From positions 23,833 to 87,832 of the forward strand of contig JAJPJF010000417.1 of the NCBI GenBank assembly GCA_021324415.1: a stretch of 64,000 bases of DNA, in the 5' to 3' direction. Position 1 is the stretch's first letter, and each line of letters starts with the position of its first letter. Below the pieces are notes generated by a model. That model did not search any database. It worked only from the letters and a program-made list of their open reading frames with translations, and was not told where the DNA came from. The stretch is from Nostocales cyanobacterium Centralia_MAG_434 (GTDB lineage: Bacteria > Cyanobacteriota > Cyanobacteriia > Cyanobacteriales > Nostocaceae). The position numbers and the translations under genes are program-made. Below are positions 1 to 8,964 of this stretch, in pieces.

Positions 1-1848
1 GTCAGTGGATTCTTCCACGCGCAACTTACCAGCTACTAAAATTAAGTTGCAATGCTCCTGCAGTTGTTTACTCTTACCAAAAGATTCTGCTAAACCAGTT
101 AAATTCTTAATTCGATCCAGTCGTGCCATTGAGAAGAGAGGACGCTTTGTGGGGTCGTCGAGAGTTCCAAAAATATGGGTAGGATCTTCTAGAGTAAAGA
201 GCATTTTTTCAATTCTAAGGCGATCGCTTTCCACTCGGTCTATAGTGCGTGTGTGGGGGAAAAAGTAACTCTCATTGACTCCAGGTGGTACAATATTAAA
301 CTTAGGGGAAAAAAGTTCAATTCCATTCACCACGTGGTACAAATCCGGCATAGTGAAGTACTTGTAAGACTCGTACTGTCCCACACTATCTTGTGTTCCC
401 ACAATTTCTTGGTAGGTGCTGGTGATAATAAAATTGGCAGCATTCATTGCTAACAAATCAGCCGTGAACTGTAAAGAAAAATGATATTTATCCTCCAAAT
501 CATTCCAGTAAAGGTTACTGAATAAGTATTTAGATTTTTCTAAAGCATGGGCAACGTTACACTGAGTCACTTGTAAACGACGTGCCAACAGAAACGCGAC
601 TAAATTACCATCGCTATAGTTACCTATGATCAAATCAGGTCTACCTTGAAATTCTGCCAGCAGTTCTCTTTGTGCATCAATAGCATAAGTTTCTAGATAG
701 GGCCAAATTTCAAACCGGGAAATCCAATTTTGAGTCATCTTGGGATTAAAATCCCGAAAAGGAACTCGTAAGATCCAGGCATTTTCCGTTCCGTGGACTT
801 TTTCCAAACGTTGGTTACAAAGGGTGCCATCACTATTGGGAATCAGTCTGGTCAGAATTATGACCTTTGGTTGAACATTTAGTCCTTCTAATCCAGCAAG
901 CTTGGTATCTTCTTGCAGCTGCATTTCCAAAGCCTTTGCTTGGTCAAGAATATAGACCACCTGACCCCCAGTATCAGGACGTCCTAAAACTCCTTCTTGT
1001 CCAAACCAGCCATGGATAGATACAAGAACTATCCTAAAAATCATTGGGATGCGAGAGAGGAATGTTTCTAAAGCCTGGGGATTAGGAGAGTCTATAAGTT
1101 CATCAAGAATGCTGAGGGTTTCGCTAACTCTACTGACTGTGTTACCCCAGCCTGGTTCAAAACCCATCATTTGGAGTTCCTGCCGGAATTCTTCGTAAGA
1201 TTGGTTTTGAGGGCGATCTTTTAACGCAGCTATAGCTTTCTTGACTTGATGAGAAAGTTGTTGCTGTGAACGAATGCGATCATTGATGAGTAGCTGGACA
1301 CCATTGTATTGGTGTAGGCTGAGGAAAATAAACAGACGTGCCAACCATTGCGGGGAATCTTGAAAGAGCTTACTCGATAAATAGCGGTTAAGATACTGTA
1401 CCCCTTTTCCAATATTTTTGGGATCGCGAATTATCGGAGAGTAATCATAAAATGGACCAAAATCTAGTTCTAGAATGTCGCCTTCATTAGGATGATATCG
1501 GTTAACAAAACGATCTTGTAGGTCTAACAGTTGTTGTACTGTCATCGGCTCAATCCTTAAGTCTGCTGTTAACCGATAAATTTCCTGACTAGCGATCGCA
1601 GGACGGACAACGACACAGATGTCTGAGCCTTCTATAAGAATCTCCTGAGTATGGTCAATAAGTTTGCTCAGTTGTGAGGAAGTGCAAAACTTCTGAGGCT
1701 TTTGATACTTAGAGCAATATTCACTATACAAATTAAGTATATCATTTTGTAGTAAATAGCGATTTTTTTGCTGGCGTAATTCACTCATCAAGGAGCGTAA
1801 ATCGCTTTTTTCCTCACTATCTAAGATAGATTGAATCAATTCAATCAT
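1..1848 (-). CDS. susA: Sucrose synthase, N-terminal 616 codons (runs off the left edge)
   Basis: Reading leftward from ATG at 1846-1848 gives 616 open codons and no stop, so the 3' end lies outside the window. The protein starts MIELIQSILDSEEKSDLRSL and contains the GT-B sucrose synthase signatures FGPFYDYSPIIRDPKNIGKG, GVLGRPDTGGQVV, HALEKSKYLFSNLYW and NGIELFSPKFNIVPPGV. It ends in the UDP-glucose domain at LVAGKLRVEESTD. Cyanobacterial SusA is about 806 residues, so roughly three quarters is present. The enzyme reversibly converts sucrose plus NDP to NDP-glucose plus fructose in the cytosol; in heterocystous cyanobacteria it links sucrose cleavage to nitrogen fixation and glycogen. The family-specific N-terminal region makes sucrose-phosphate synthase unlikely. 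Confidence 0.95.
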   Translation of the reverse strand, partial: MIELIQSILDSEEKSDLRSLMSELRQQKNRYLLQNDILNLYSEYCSKYQKPQKFCTSSQLSKLIDHTQEILIEGSDICVVVRPAIASQEIYRLTADLRIEPMTVQQLLDLQDRFVNRYHPNEGDILELDFGPFYDYSPIIRDPKNIGKGVQYLNRYLSSKLFQDSPQWLARLFIFLSLHQYNGVQLLINDRIRSQQQLSHQVKKAIAALKDRPQNQSYEEFRQELQMMGFEPGWGNTVSRVSETLSILDELIDSPNPQALETFLSRIPMIFRIVLVSIHGWFGQEGVLGRPDTGGQVVYILDQAKALEMQLQEDTKLAGLEGLNVQPKVIILTRLIPNSDGTLCNQRLEKVHGTENAWILRVPFRDFNPKMTQNWISRFEIWPYLETYAIDAQRELLAEFQGRPDLIIGNYSDGNLVAFLLARRLQVTQCNVAHALEKSKYLFSNLYWNDLEDKYHFSLQFTADLLAMNAANFIITSTYQEIVGTQDSVGQYESYKYFTMPDLYHVVNGIELFSPKFNIVPPGVNESYFFPHTRTIDRVESDRLRIEKMLFTLEDPTHIFGTLDDPTKRPLFSMARLDRIKNLTGLAESFGKSKQLQEHCNLILVAGKLRVEESTD

Positions 1849-2140
1849 ATTTATTTTTGAGTAAAGTATTTATTTTAAATATATTATTGAAATATTAAAG
1901 TATTACTCCTCTTAAAGACTTACTCCTTAAGTTTGACAAGAGTTACTCTAACAATCCTTGTAGGTAGAAGATAGATATGGATGTTTGTCGTAATGCAACA
2001 AAAGTTAAATATTCTGATATTGAAAGCATCCAGAGTTTTGAATTAAATAAATTAAAATAACATATTCGTTATAGTCGAAGAGGCACTTATCTCAAGCTAT
2101 TTATAATTGCACTAAGGTATTGAAAATAGGGTGGATTTGT

Positions 2141-2257
2141 ATGGATGAACATACACATCAAGTAACCGTTCAGGACCACAGTATAGGTAACATACTGATT
2201 TTCTCCTTGCTTGCCTTATGTGGGTTAACTACCATCTTTCTACTTGGCATCTTTTAG
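2141..2257 (+). CDS. Putative 38-residue single-pass membrane microprotein
   Basis: ATG at 2141 opens a 38-codon frame ending in TAG. The first 16 residues are polar (MDEHTHQVTVQDHSIG). The remainder is one hydrophobic segment (residues 17-38) running to the C-terminus. A purine-rich AGGGTGG lies about 7 bases upstream and could be a ribosome-binding site. The soluble head plus one transmembrane helix is typical of real cyanobacterial microproteins, but I recognise no family and there is no operon partner. It may be chance. Confidence 0.35.
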   Translation: MDEHTHQVTVQDHSIGNILIFSLLALCGLTTIFLLGIF

Positions 2258-2410
2258 TAGAATCTGACTATTTTGCATTTATCAAACTCTTTTTTCAACA
2301 GCAGCCCAGAAATGTCATACTGATGGCTGCTTTTTTGAGCACCAATGCATGCTGAGAATAGGCAGGCAAATTCGTCAGCTTGGAAGAGTACGGTATTAAA
2401 GGAAGCAAAA

Positions 2411-2485
2411 GGGCGAACGATGGGACTCGAACCCACGAGTGGTGGAACCACAATCCACTGCCTTAACCACTTGGCTACGCTCGCC
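2411..2485 (-). tRNA. tRNA-His (GTG anticodon)
   Basis: On the minus strand the sequence folds as a cloverleaf. Its anticodon arm has a 5-bp stem around loop TTGTGGT (anticodon GTG), and the T arm carries GGTTCGAGTCC. The acceptor stem can pair GCGAGCG with CGTTCGC. The extra leading G opposite C73 is the G-1 identity element of histidine tRNAs. CCA does not appear to be encoded. Confidence 0.95.
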
Positions 2486-2604
2486 ATCACTGTTTGTGTT
2501 TCTGATTATAACATGTCTCTAGTAAATTGATCCAAAGTTTTTTGTAGGAACGGACTTATTTAATCCGGAGTCTAGGGACTAAGCGCAAATCACAGTCGAG
2601 GAAC

Positions 2605-2985
2605 ATGAAATTTGTAACTATTATTACATGTTTGGGAGTCATTGGACTAGCTGGTTTAGGGGTGGCAATGGCAAAGACCAATCCTAATAAGCCTGAATAT
2701 GAAGATTATGCTGTGCAACAGCTAACAGAATACTTAAAAAAGAATGTCTGTAAGAAAACCACCAACCTATTTGAAAATTTAATGAAATTCAATTGCCCGC
2801 AAATGGTAGATTCAGCACATCCAAAGATGCGAGCTATCATAGCAGGTAATACACAGAGGCAAAATTTGATTCTTTTTAGCATTTACCGTACAGATTTCAA
2901 ACTGAATTCCTGGTTACCTGCATACAAAATAGAGACTGTGGGTGCGTTTGATAAGTTTTATACTTACAATACCCAAAAGCAGTAA
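2605..2985 (+). CDS. DUF4359 domain secreted protein
   Basis: The 126-residue product begins with a short basic stretch and a hydrophobic segment (residues 4-23) that reads as a signal peptide or anchor. The rest looks like the cyanobacterial DUF4359 family: a conserved NPN-EYE-YA start, KK-VCKK and NCPQMV with two cysteines (a possible disulfide), and a C-terminal YKIETVGAF-FYTY block. Members are small exported proteins of unknown function. A modest GAGGAA precedes the ATG. It stands alone, between tRNA-His on the other strand and the catalase gene. Confidence 0.8.
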   Translation: MKFVTIITCLGVIGLAGLGVAMAKTNPNKPEYEDYAVQQLTEYLKKNVCKKTTNLFENLMKFNCPQMVDSAHPKMRAIIAGNTQRQNLILFSIYRTDFKLNSWLPAYKIETVGAFDKFYTYNTQKQ

Positions 2986-3417
2986 AATATTCCTCTAGGG
3001 GCAAACAGTGTTTTGCTCCGCACTTTGCTCCTCATAAGAACAAATGTATTATTTGGCAAGCCTTCCGAAGAATGACAACTTTTGATAGAGACACTTCAAT
3101 AGCAAGTCCTTCTCTAGATGCAGGTTCCAACTGGCTGCTTCTGTTTAATCTTGTTAATTAGGTGTTCAAAATACTCAACTTTTAAGAGTTAAGTAGGTGA
3201 AAAAAAGTTATTGATTCCATTTGCAGGATGGACGACTCCAGCAAGGGCATAGCTATGTTTCTTTGCTCACCAAACTTAGAATCGTAATCTTATTAGATTG
3301 GGAAAAGAGATAGAAAAGAACAGAGCTTCTCAATTTCTATAAGGATTACAAAAGTTTAACATAACTTACTCTTAATAAGTTGATAACAATTTTCTTTCAA
3401 AAGCAAGGAAGTAACCA
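2986..3417 (+). other. Intergenic, 432 bp
   Basis: I see no ORF with coding character. An imperfect GC-rich inverted repeat near 2998-3032 could end the DUF4359 transcript, although it lacks a clear T tract. The AT-rich 3' part presumably carries the catalase promoter. A purine-rich AAGGAAG lies directly upstream of the catalase ATG. Confidence 0.4.
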
Positions 3418-4110
3418 ATGTTTTTTCACAAAAAAGAACCAATTCATACTGTTGATGTGAATGAAGCTAATCCACGTTTTGCCCAACTGCTTTTAGAACA
3501 GTTTGGGGGTGCAACAGGTGAATTAACAGCAGCTTTGCAGTACTGGACTCAATCTTTCCACTGTGAAAATCCTGGTATCCGGGATATGTTACAAGACATT
3601 GCCATAGAAGAGTTTAGTCATTTAGAAATGGTTGGCAAACTCATTGAAGCCCACACCAAAAATGTTGACCAAACCGAAGTTTACAAGAGTACTTTATTCG
3701 CAGTACGGGGTATGGGACCACACTTGCTAGATAGTCAAGGTAATGCTTGGTCTGCAAAATATATCAATGAAGGTGGCGATGTCGTACGTGATCTGCGAGC
3801 TGACATTGCTGCTGAAGCTGGTGCACGTCAAACCTATGAAGAGTTGATTAAACTATCGACTGACGAGGGTACTAAAAATACACTTGTTCATCTGTTAACA
3901 AGGGAAGTTTCCCATACCCAAATGTTTATGAAGGCACTAGATTCCTTGGGTAAATTGACTGACCCATTCTTTGGTAATATCCAACCTGATAATACTGTTG
4001 ATATCTACTACAATTTATCTACTAATGGGAAAGAAGACCAACGTGGTCCTTGGAACTCAGAACCAACTTTCCGTTACATTGCTGACCCTGTTAGAGAAGT
4101 GAAATCTTAA
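3418..4110 (+). CDS. Manganese catalase family protein
   Basis: This 230-residue four-helix-bundle protein belongs to the non-haem dimanganese catalases, which split hydrogen peroxide into water and oxygen in the cytosol. The five expected metal ligands are visible: Glu35 (GATGELTAAL), Glu65 and His68 (EEFSHLE), Glu133 (AAEAGARQ) and His166 (REVSHTQMF). The Glu65-His68 and Glu133-His166 spacings match the known Lactobacillus plantarum enzyme. Length and sequence resemble the short Nostocales Mn-catalases (KatA/KatB type in Anabaena), which lack the long C-terminal extension. It appears monocistronic, with a hairpin 35 bp downstream. Confidence 0.92.
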   Translation: MFFHKKEPIHTVDVNEANPRFAQLLLEQFGGATGELTAALQYWTQSFHCENPGIRDMLQDIAIEEFSHLEMVGKLIEAHTKNVDQTEVYKSTLFAVRGMGPHLLDSQGNAWSAKYINEGGDVVRDLRADIAAEAGARQTYEELIKLSTDEGTKNTLVHLLTREVSHTQMFMKALDSLGKLTDPFFGNIQPDNTVDIYYNLSTNGKEDQRGPWNSEPTFRYIADPVREVKS

Positions 4111-4144
4111 TTTCAGTTTCTCACTGAATTGAGCAAGATTAACC

Positions 4145-4171
4145 GGGGAAGAGAGTATCTGTTTCTTCCCC
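4145..4171 (+). terminator. Hairpin downstream of the Mn-catalase gene
   Basis: GGGGAAGA pairs perfectly with TCTTCCCC across an 11-base loop, 35 bp after the catalase stop. There is only a weak T-rich tail, so termination efficiency is uncertain. Confidence 0.5.
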
Positions 4172-4313
4172 TCCAGTTCTTGGATGCAACTTAGAGCAAA
4201 AATGGCTCACAAGCTTACTTGGAGAGCAGTTTTGCATTTATGTATTTTTCTTTATTTTTTATTTATAATTTATAATATATCAAAATTCACACCTTCTATT
4301 TATACTTTTGTTC

Positions 4314-5090
4314 ATGCCATCTGCTTATCTGTTGGTATCTCACGGTAGTCAAGATCCACGCCAAATTACTGCTATGCAGCAATTGGCATCATTGGTATGT
4401 AAGAAGGTGCAACAAGATTTGGATGATAGTAACAATCAAAAAGATAGGCCAGCAAGTGGTGTCGTTTCAGTGCCAAAATGTGAAATATTAGTAGGGACAG
4501 CATACCTAGAATTCAGTCCTGAGCCTCTACAAAATCAGATCAAAAAATTTGCAAACATCAATATAGCCAAAGGATACAATTGCCTAAAAATCTTACCCCT
4601 ATTTCTCCTACCTGGTGTGCATGTCATGGAAGATATTCCATCTGAAGTCCTGATAGCTAGCCAAGCTTTGGGTCAAGATATCATGATAAACATACAACCA
4701 TATTTAGGTAGCCACCCTGGTTTAGGAGCTTTATTAGAGAAGCAGTTAGCGGCTACAAATGTAGAAGCGAGGATTCTTTTGGCTCATGGTAGCCGTCGTC
4801 CTCTCTCACATGAGCCAGTAGAAGCATTAGCTGAGACTTTAAGATCTGTGACTGCTTATTGGTCTGTAGAGCCAAGTTTAGAATCGCGGGTACAAGAGTT
4901 GGTAATTGCAGGATACAAAAAAATTGCCATTGTGCCGTATTTTCTATTTGCAGGTGGAATAACTGATGCGATCGCTCGCAAGCAACAAGAGCTAAAATTA
5001 CAATTTCCTGGGGTAAATTTCCACCTAACAGAACCTTTGGGAGCGAGTGTAGAAGTAGCCGATCTGATTTGGGATTTAATAAAAAGATGA
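4314..5090 (+). CDS. cbiX: Sirohydrochlorin chelatase, two-domain (CbiX long form)
   Basis: A class II chelatase with two tandem CbiX repeats. The first opens with LLVSHGSQDPR (putative metal-binding His10) and the second with ILLAHGSRRPLSHE. It inserts ferrous iron (siroheme route) or cobalt (cobalamin route) into sirohydrochlorin. I chose ATG 4314, which places the chelatase strand at the N-terminus as in relatives; an in-frame TTG at 4308 would add two residues. The stop overlaps the cobA ATG by 4 nt, implying translational coupling. With cobA it covers methylation and chelation for siroheme, the cofactor of nitrite and sulfite reductases. Confidence 0.88.
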   Translation: MPSAYLLVSHGSQDPRQITAMQQLASLVCKKVQQDLDDSNNQKDRPASGVVSVPKCEILVGTAYLEFSPEPLQNQIKKFANINIAKGYNCLKILPLFLLPGVHVMEDIPSEVLIASQALGQDIMINIQPYLGSHPGLGALLEKQLAATNVEARILLAHGSRRPLSHEPVEALAETLRSVTAYWSVEPSLESRVQELVIAGYKKIAIVPYFLFAGGITDAIARKQQELKLQFPGVNFHLTEPLGASVEVADLIWDLIKR

Positions 5091-5896
5091 ACTGCAAAGC
5101 AGATAGCGAACAAGATGTCAGCCACAATGATGATAAGGAAAATACCAAGACTTTGGGTAAGGTTTACTTAGTGGGTGCTGGACCAGGAGATCCAGGGTTG
5201 ATGACCCTTAAAGGAAAGGGGTTATTGGAGTGCGCTGATGTCGTCATCTATGATGCTTTGGTCAGTCCGGCTGTTTTGTCAATGGTTAATCCTCAAGCCG
5301 AAAAAATTAATGCTGGCAAGCGGCGCGGACGTCATTCATTAATGCAAGAAGAAACTACGCAGTTACTGATTGATAAAGCACAAGACCATGCTGTTGTGGT
5401 GCGTCTGAAGGGAGGCGATCCATTTATATTTGGTCGCGGCGGTGAAGAGATGGAAGAATTGATCAACGCCGGGATAGCAGTAGAGGTTGTGCCTGGTATT
5501 ACATCGGGAATTGCAGCTCCAGCATATGCAGGTATTCCTTTAACGCATCGGCTATATAGCTCGTCAGTAACTTTTGTCACTGGTCATGAAACATCTGGTA
5601 AGTATCACCCAGCAATCAATTGGCATGCGATCGCCCACGGCTCAGAAACAATAGTTATTTACATGGGAATTCACAACCTACCTTACATCGTAGAACAACT
5701 TATAGCAGCCGGGCTGAGTTTAGAAACGCCAATTGCATTGGTACGCTGGGGTACACGACCTGATCAGGAAGAATTGATTGATCACTTAGGGACAATTGTC
5801 GAGCAAGTTGAGAAAACTGGGTTTGAAGCACCGGCAATTGTCGTAGTTGGTGCAGTGGTGAATATGCATGCAGTTTTATCAAAGCAAGAGCATTAG
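5087..5896 (+). CDS. cobA: Uroporphyrinogen-III C-methyltransferase
   Basis: SUMT uses two SAM molecules to convert uroporphyrinogen III to precorrin-2, the branch to siroheme and cobalamin. Family motifs are clear: VYLVGAGPGDPGLMTLKG near the N-terminus, RLKGGDPFIFGRGGEE, VPGITSGIAAPAYAGIPLTHR, and VTGHE. The ATG at 5087 overlaps the cbiX stop as ATGA. An upstream in-frame TTG (5069) lies inside cbiX and is less likely. Residues 1-23 form a polar, charged extension before the methyltransferase domain. There is no CysG-like dehydrogenase domain, so oxidation of precorrin-2 must occur elsewhere. Confidence 0.93.
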   Translation: MNCKADSEQDVSHNDDKENTKTLGKVYLVGAGPGDPGLMTLKGKGLLECADVVIYDALVSPAVLSMVNPQAEKINAGKRRGRHSLMQEETTQLLIDKAQDHAVVVRLKGGDPFIFGRGGEEMEELINAGIAVEVVPGITSGIAAPAYAGIPLTHRLYSSSVTFVTGHETSGKYHPAINWHAIAHGSETIVIYMGIHNLPYIVEQLIAAGLSLETPIALVRWGTRPDQEELIDHLGTIVEQVEKTGFEAPAIVVVGAVVNMHAVLSKQEH

Positions 5897-5920
5897 TCCT
5901 AAAGTGTTGAGAAACCAGGG

Positions 5921-5976
5921 GTAGTGCGGGCCGGAAAGCTCGCTACTACCAAACGGGAGCAAGATGCTCCCACTAC
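5921..5976. repeat. Palindromic extragenic repeat (GTAGTG...CACTAC)
   Basis: A 56-bp unit bounded by inverted GTAGTG and CACTAC contains a hairpin GGGAGC-aagat-GCTCCC and a second GC-rich arm. The internal GAGCATCTTGCTC-type motif recurs inside the larger MITE-like element at 44609-44740, so the units look related. It lies between cobA and the convergent kinase gene and may also act as a bidirectional terminator. Confidence 0.55.
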
Positions 5977-6019
5977 ATTTGATAGATGCGGTTCAATTTA
6001 AGCTTGGAAAATCACTGAA

Positions 6020-7465
6020 TTACAACGTAAACGGTACTGACAACGTAAAAGTCGTTCCAACCCCTGGTACCGTATCAACCGTCATCTCTCCTTGAACAAG
6101 TTTCAGCTGGTTGCAAACCGCGTCCATGCCTACACTGTAACAACACATTGCCTTTGCTTGCATAGATTTACTATACTCAGTCTTCAAAATTACCGATAAG
6201 ACTTCTTCATCTATCAATTGCGTCAGTAGAGTTGGCTCTAAGCTCATTACTGACTTGCAAGAACGTATTTTCTCCTCCCAAAGACCACGACCATCATCTC
6301 TGACAGTAATTAAGGTGCGATTTCCATGATGAGTCGCTTTAATTTCAATTAATCCTTGTTCTGGCTTACCGCAGGCTCTACGAGTCGTAGGCTCTTCAAT
6401 ACCATATTCAAAGGCATTACGCAACAAGTACATGAGTGGCTCATTCAAAGCCTCCAAAATACTATCCTCAATTAAGGTATTAGCACCTTCAATTTTCAGA
6501 TGCACATTCTTACCGTACTCTCTACTCATGTTGTGCAACACTTGAGGAAAGTGCTCAACTAACTCTGATAGTGGACGCATATGCACCCGAGTTAAGGACT
6601 GCTGCAGCTGCTGTGCAGTTTTATTCAACAAGCAATTAACTTGCTCTGTATCCTCTAAGCTACGTTGAATACTAGTTGTAAGTTCTTGAATCTTAACAAT
6701 AGTTTCTACCAGGGTTTGGTATGAGACATTTAGCTCATTGTGGTTGTCTCTTCTTAAAGAACTATTTAATGGATAGTCAGTTTGTACCTGGTGTTGTGTC
6801 AATTTTGCATAGGTCAAATGTAGCTGATGATTTTCTCGCTCAATATTTTTAACACGATTGCCTAGGTGACGAATGAGTTTATATAGCCTTTCAACTTGCA
6901 CCTGAAAACTTAGAGGTCGAATAGCAAAATCCTCCAAATCATTCACTCGTTCAAGTTGTGTAACAGAAACTTGAAGTTTTTTTTCATGCTGTTCATGTTT
7001 CTGTAGCTGTTTGACTAATTTGTCATACTTCACGTGAAAATTTTGCTCAGTTGGCTTGCTTATAAGTTCATGTAGTTCTTCAAAAACTGGATAGCAAAAG
7101 GCAGCCAACCAATGCTCATCAACAGTATGACCTTCTGAATATAACTGTATTATTTGACGTAGCCAATCTACCCCAGATAGTAGTAGGCTATACAAATCAG
7201 TATCAAGCTCTAAAAAGTTTTTGCGGATTTTTAATAGTGTAAATACGTCTTCAAGACGATGAGCTAAATCACTTAGAATCCGAAACCCTATTATACTCGC
7301 GCCAGAATTAATAGAATGAGTAGCTTCCAATGCAGCATTGATTTTTGGTAAAGCGATCTGATTATTATCTCTTGCTTCTGATAAGACGGCTTCCAGTGTA
7401 TTTAGATAATCTGATGCTTTCTCTAGAAACTGAATCTGGATTTCTAGTTTTTTATCATTAGTCAT
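6020..7465 (-). CDS. CheA-like histidine kinase (Hpt plus HATPase only)
   Basis: 481 residues. The N-terminal Hpt domain (about 1-120) has phosphoacceptor His50 in THSINSGAS and the helper motif LAHRLEDVF. A long helical, coiled-coil-prone middle (about 150-300) follows. The HATPase_c domain carries the N box EPLMYLLRNAFEYGIEE and G1 box VRDDGRGL, ending in GVGTTFTLSVPF. CheA relatives normally continue into CheW-like and, in cyanobacteria, receiver domains; this protein stops after the ATPase. It follows a PatA-like regulator on the same strand, resembling the ends of a Pil/Hmp-type chemotaxis operon without the CheY, CheW and MCP genes. Confidence 0.82.
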   Translation of the reverse strand: MTNDKKLEIQIQFLEKASDYLNTLEAVLSEARDNNQIALPKINAALEATHSINSGASIIGFRILSDLAHRLEDVFTLLKIRKNFLELDTDLYSLLLSGVDWLRQIIQLYSEGHTVDEHWLAAFCYPVFEELHELISKPTEQNFHVKYDKLVKQLQKHEQHEKKLQVSVTQLERVNDLEDFAIRPLSFQVQVERLYKLIRHLGNRVKNIERENHQLHLTYAKLTQHQVQTDYPLNSSLRRDNHNELNVSYQTLVETIVKIQELTTSIQRSLEDTEQVNCLLNKTAQQLQQSLTRVHMRPLSELVEHFPQVLHNMSREYGKNVHLKIEGANTLIEDSILEALNEPLMYLLRNAFEYGIEEPTTRRACGKPEQGLIEIKATHHGNRTLITVRDDGRGLWEEKIRSCKSVMSLEPTLLTQLIDEEVLSVILKTEYSKSMQAKAMCCYSVGMDAVCNQLKLVQGEMTVDTVPGVGTTFTLSVPFTL

Positions 7466-7616
7466 TATTGGTTAGTTATCAGTCCTTGATTATTGGGAGC
7501 CATTGCTACAGAAGGATGAGTCCAACCTAGGCAATTGGCGTTCATTAGTCATTGATATATGACAAATGACAAACTTAACTAACTTTGACGTTACTCAACC
7601 TTGCTGATAATTTCTG

Positions 7617-7796
7617 CTATATATCTACTATTTTTTTGAAAAAATTTTTGACATAAGAATTACGTAATCGTACTCCTTGCCACTCTGCTGACTCAAGTGA
7701 TACCAATTCACTATCAATTTGATACGCTTGCCAACTGGGAAGACAAGGGAATAAATTTATATCAAAAATTTCGTGAAATTGTATGACACCTGGCAT
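7617..7796 (-). CDS. Small ORF (59 codons) inside the two-component cluster
   Basis: Between the regulator and kinase genes, on the same strand, ATG 7796 opens a 59-residue frame beginning MPGVIQFHEIFDINLFPCLP and ending KNFFKKIVDI. The frame stays open well upstream of the ATG (back to about 7889), and composition looks protein-like rather than random. An AGG lies about 8 bases before the ATG. I recognise no domain. It could be a short operon gene or the decayed end of a chemotaxis-type gene lost from this position. Confidence 0.35.
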   Translation of the reverse strand: MPGVIQFHEIFDINLFPCLPSWQAYQIDSELVSLESAEWQGVRLRNSYVKNFFKKIVDI

Positions 7797-7893
7797 TTCA
7801 TACCTAGCAATCTGTGTTTTCTCTTCTTTGTAGCAATTGGTATATCTAATAGATAGGATTTCTATAACCCAAATTTGTAAGACTCACACGTAA

Positions 7894-8964
7894 TCACTTT
7901 ATGTGTCGAAATATTATTTTTAGTAGTTCAACTGGTGTAAAAGGCTTAGCCAAAGAACCTGATGCTCTCACCACTTTTGCCTTCCATCTATGTACTAAAT
8001 GTAACTGCTCGGCAATAAGAATGACAGGCTTTGTTTGGAAATAAGAATGTTTACGTAATAAAGAACATAACTCATATCCAGTTAAATGTGTCATTTCAGT
8101 ATCTAGTAAGATTAGATCTGGTTTGATCCGAATGATTTGTATTAAAGCTTTCAAAGAATTACTAACTCCAATAAAGCTAAAAAACTGCTCATCCAGACAA
8201 CTTTTAATGTTACTTAATACTAGTGAACTGTTACTAACACAGAAAACTGTATATGGTTTTTTAGCTACAGATTGCTGATGAGATTGCTGACGACCATTAC
8301 TGTTAATATTTAGACGGGGAGGTAAAATACTATTATGGTTTGGTGATTGTGGCCCACTTTTCGGTTGAGATGATCGCGGTTGTGGGTTGGAATTTGGAAG
8401 GTGTTGATGTTGAGCTTGTGACTGAATGTTGTGAGGATTACGTGATTGCTTATGACAATTTTCGATGAGTAAGAACTGATCTAAGTGGCAAAATTTGGGC
8501 ATATTATCTAAAAAACTTTGATGAGTAAATTCATAACTTCCCTCTTGTAATCTTAGGAAAGAATGCATAACCTCCAATGACATTTGTTCTATGAGTCTTC
8601 CTGCTTGTGGAGGTGTTATGTACTTTTGACTAACTAACCAGCAAATAGCAAGATAATCAGGATTAGGTATTGCTTTATTATCAATACCAGTCTCAAATAT
8701 CGCTCGTACTTGCTTATAGACTCCCTGCTGAAGAGTAGGAATTTGCTTGCTCAGTCGCTGTAAGTTCTTATAAAGAAGATCAAACATCTTATCAGCATAG
8801 CAGGCATAAATCAGCTTACCTTCATCAAAATAGAATAACCAAGAAGCTGAAGCGCTAAAGACTTTTAAACAACCTTTAGTAGACTGACCAGTTATTTGAG
8901 TTAATAGCGATAGTGGCTGTAAAGCTTGAAAGAATCTGTATCTACCAATAGGAAGGGTATTCAT
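7894..8964 (-). CDS. PatA-like response regulator (PATAN/DUF4388 plus receiver)
   Basis: The 356-residue product starts MNTLPIGRYRFFQALQPLSL, typical of the PatA/PixG/HmpA class. I chose the second of two nearby ATGs because relatives start there. The N-terminal PATAN/DUF4388 region (about 1-175) includes WLFYFDEGKLIYACYAD. A Gln/Asn/Ser/Pro-rich linker (about 180-245) leads to a receiver domain with aspartate in PDLILLDTEMTHLTGYEL and the signature Lys in LAKPFTPVELL. Relatives control phototaxis, hormogonium motility and heterocyst patterning. The adjacent Hpt kinase is the obvious phosphodonor candidate; that pairing is inference. Confidence 0.85.
   Translation of the reverse strand: MNTLPIGRYRFFQALQPLSLLTQITGQSTKGCLKVFSASASWLFYFDEGKLIYACYADKMFDLLYKNLQRLSKQIPTLQQGVYKQVRAIFETGIDNKAIPNPDYLAICWLVSQKYITPPQAGRLIEQMSLEVMHSFLRLQEGSYEFTHQSFLDNMPKFCHLDQFLLIENCHKQSRNPHNIQSQAQHQHLPNSNPQPRSSQPKSGPQSPNHNSILPPRLNINSNGRQQSHQQSVAKKPYTVFCVSNSSLVLSNIKSCLDEQFFSFIGVSNSLKALIQIIRIKPDLILLDTEMTHLTGYELCSLLRKHSYFQTKPVILIAEQLHLVHRWKAKVVRASGSLAKPFTPVELLKIIFRHIK

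Noticed and set aside
2614..2627. GTA-N8-TAC, matching the NtcA binding consensus
   Set aside because: It lies inside the first codons of the DUF4359 gene rather than upstream of a promoter, and the motif is short enough to occur by chance.
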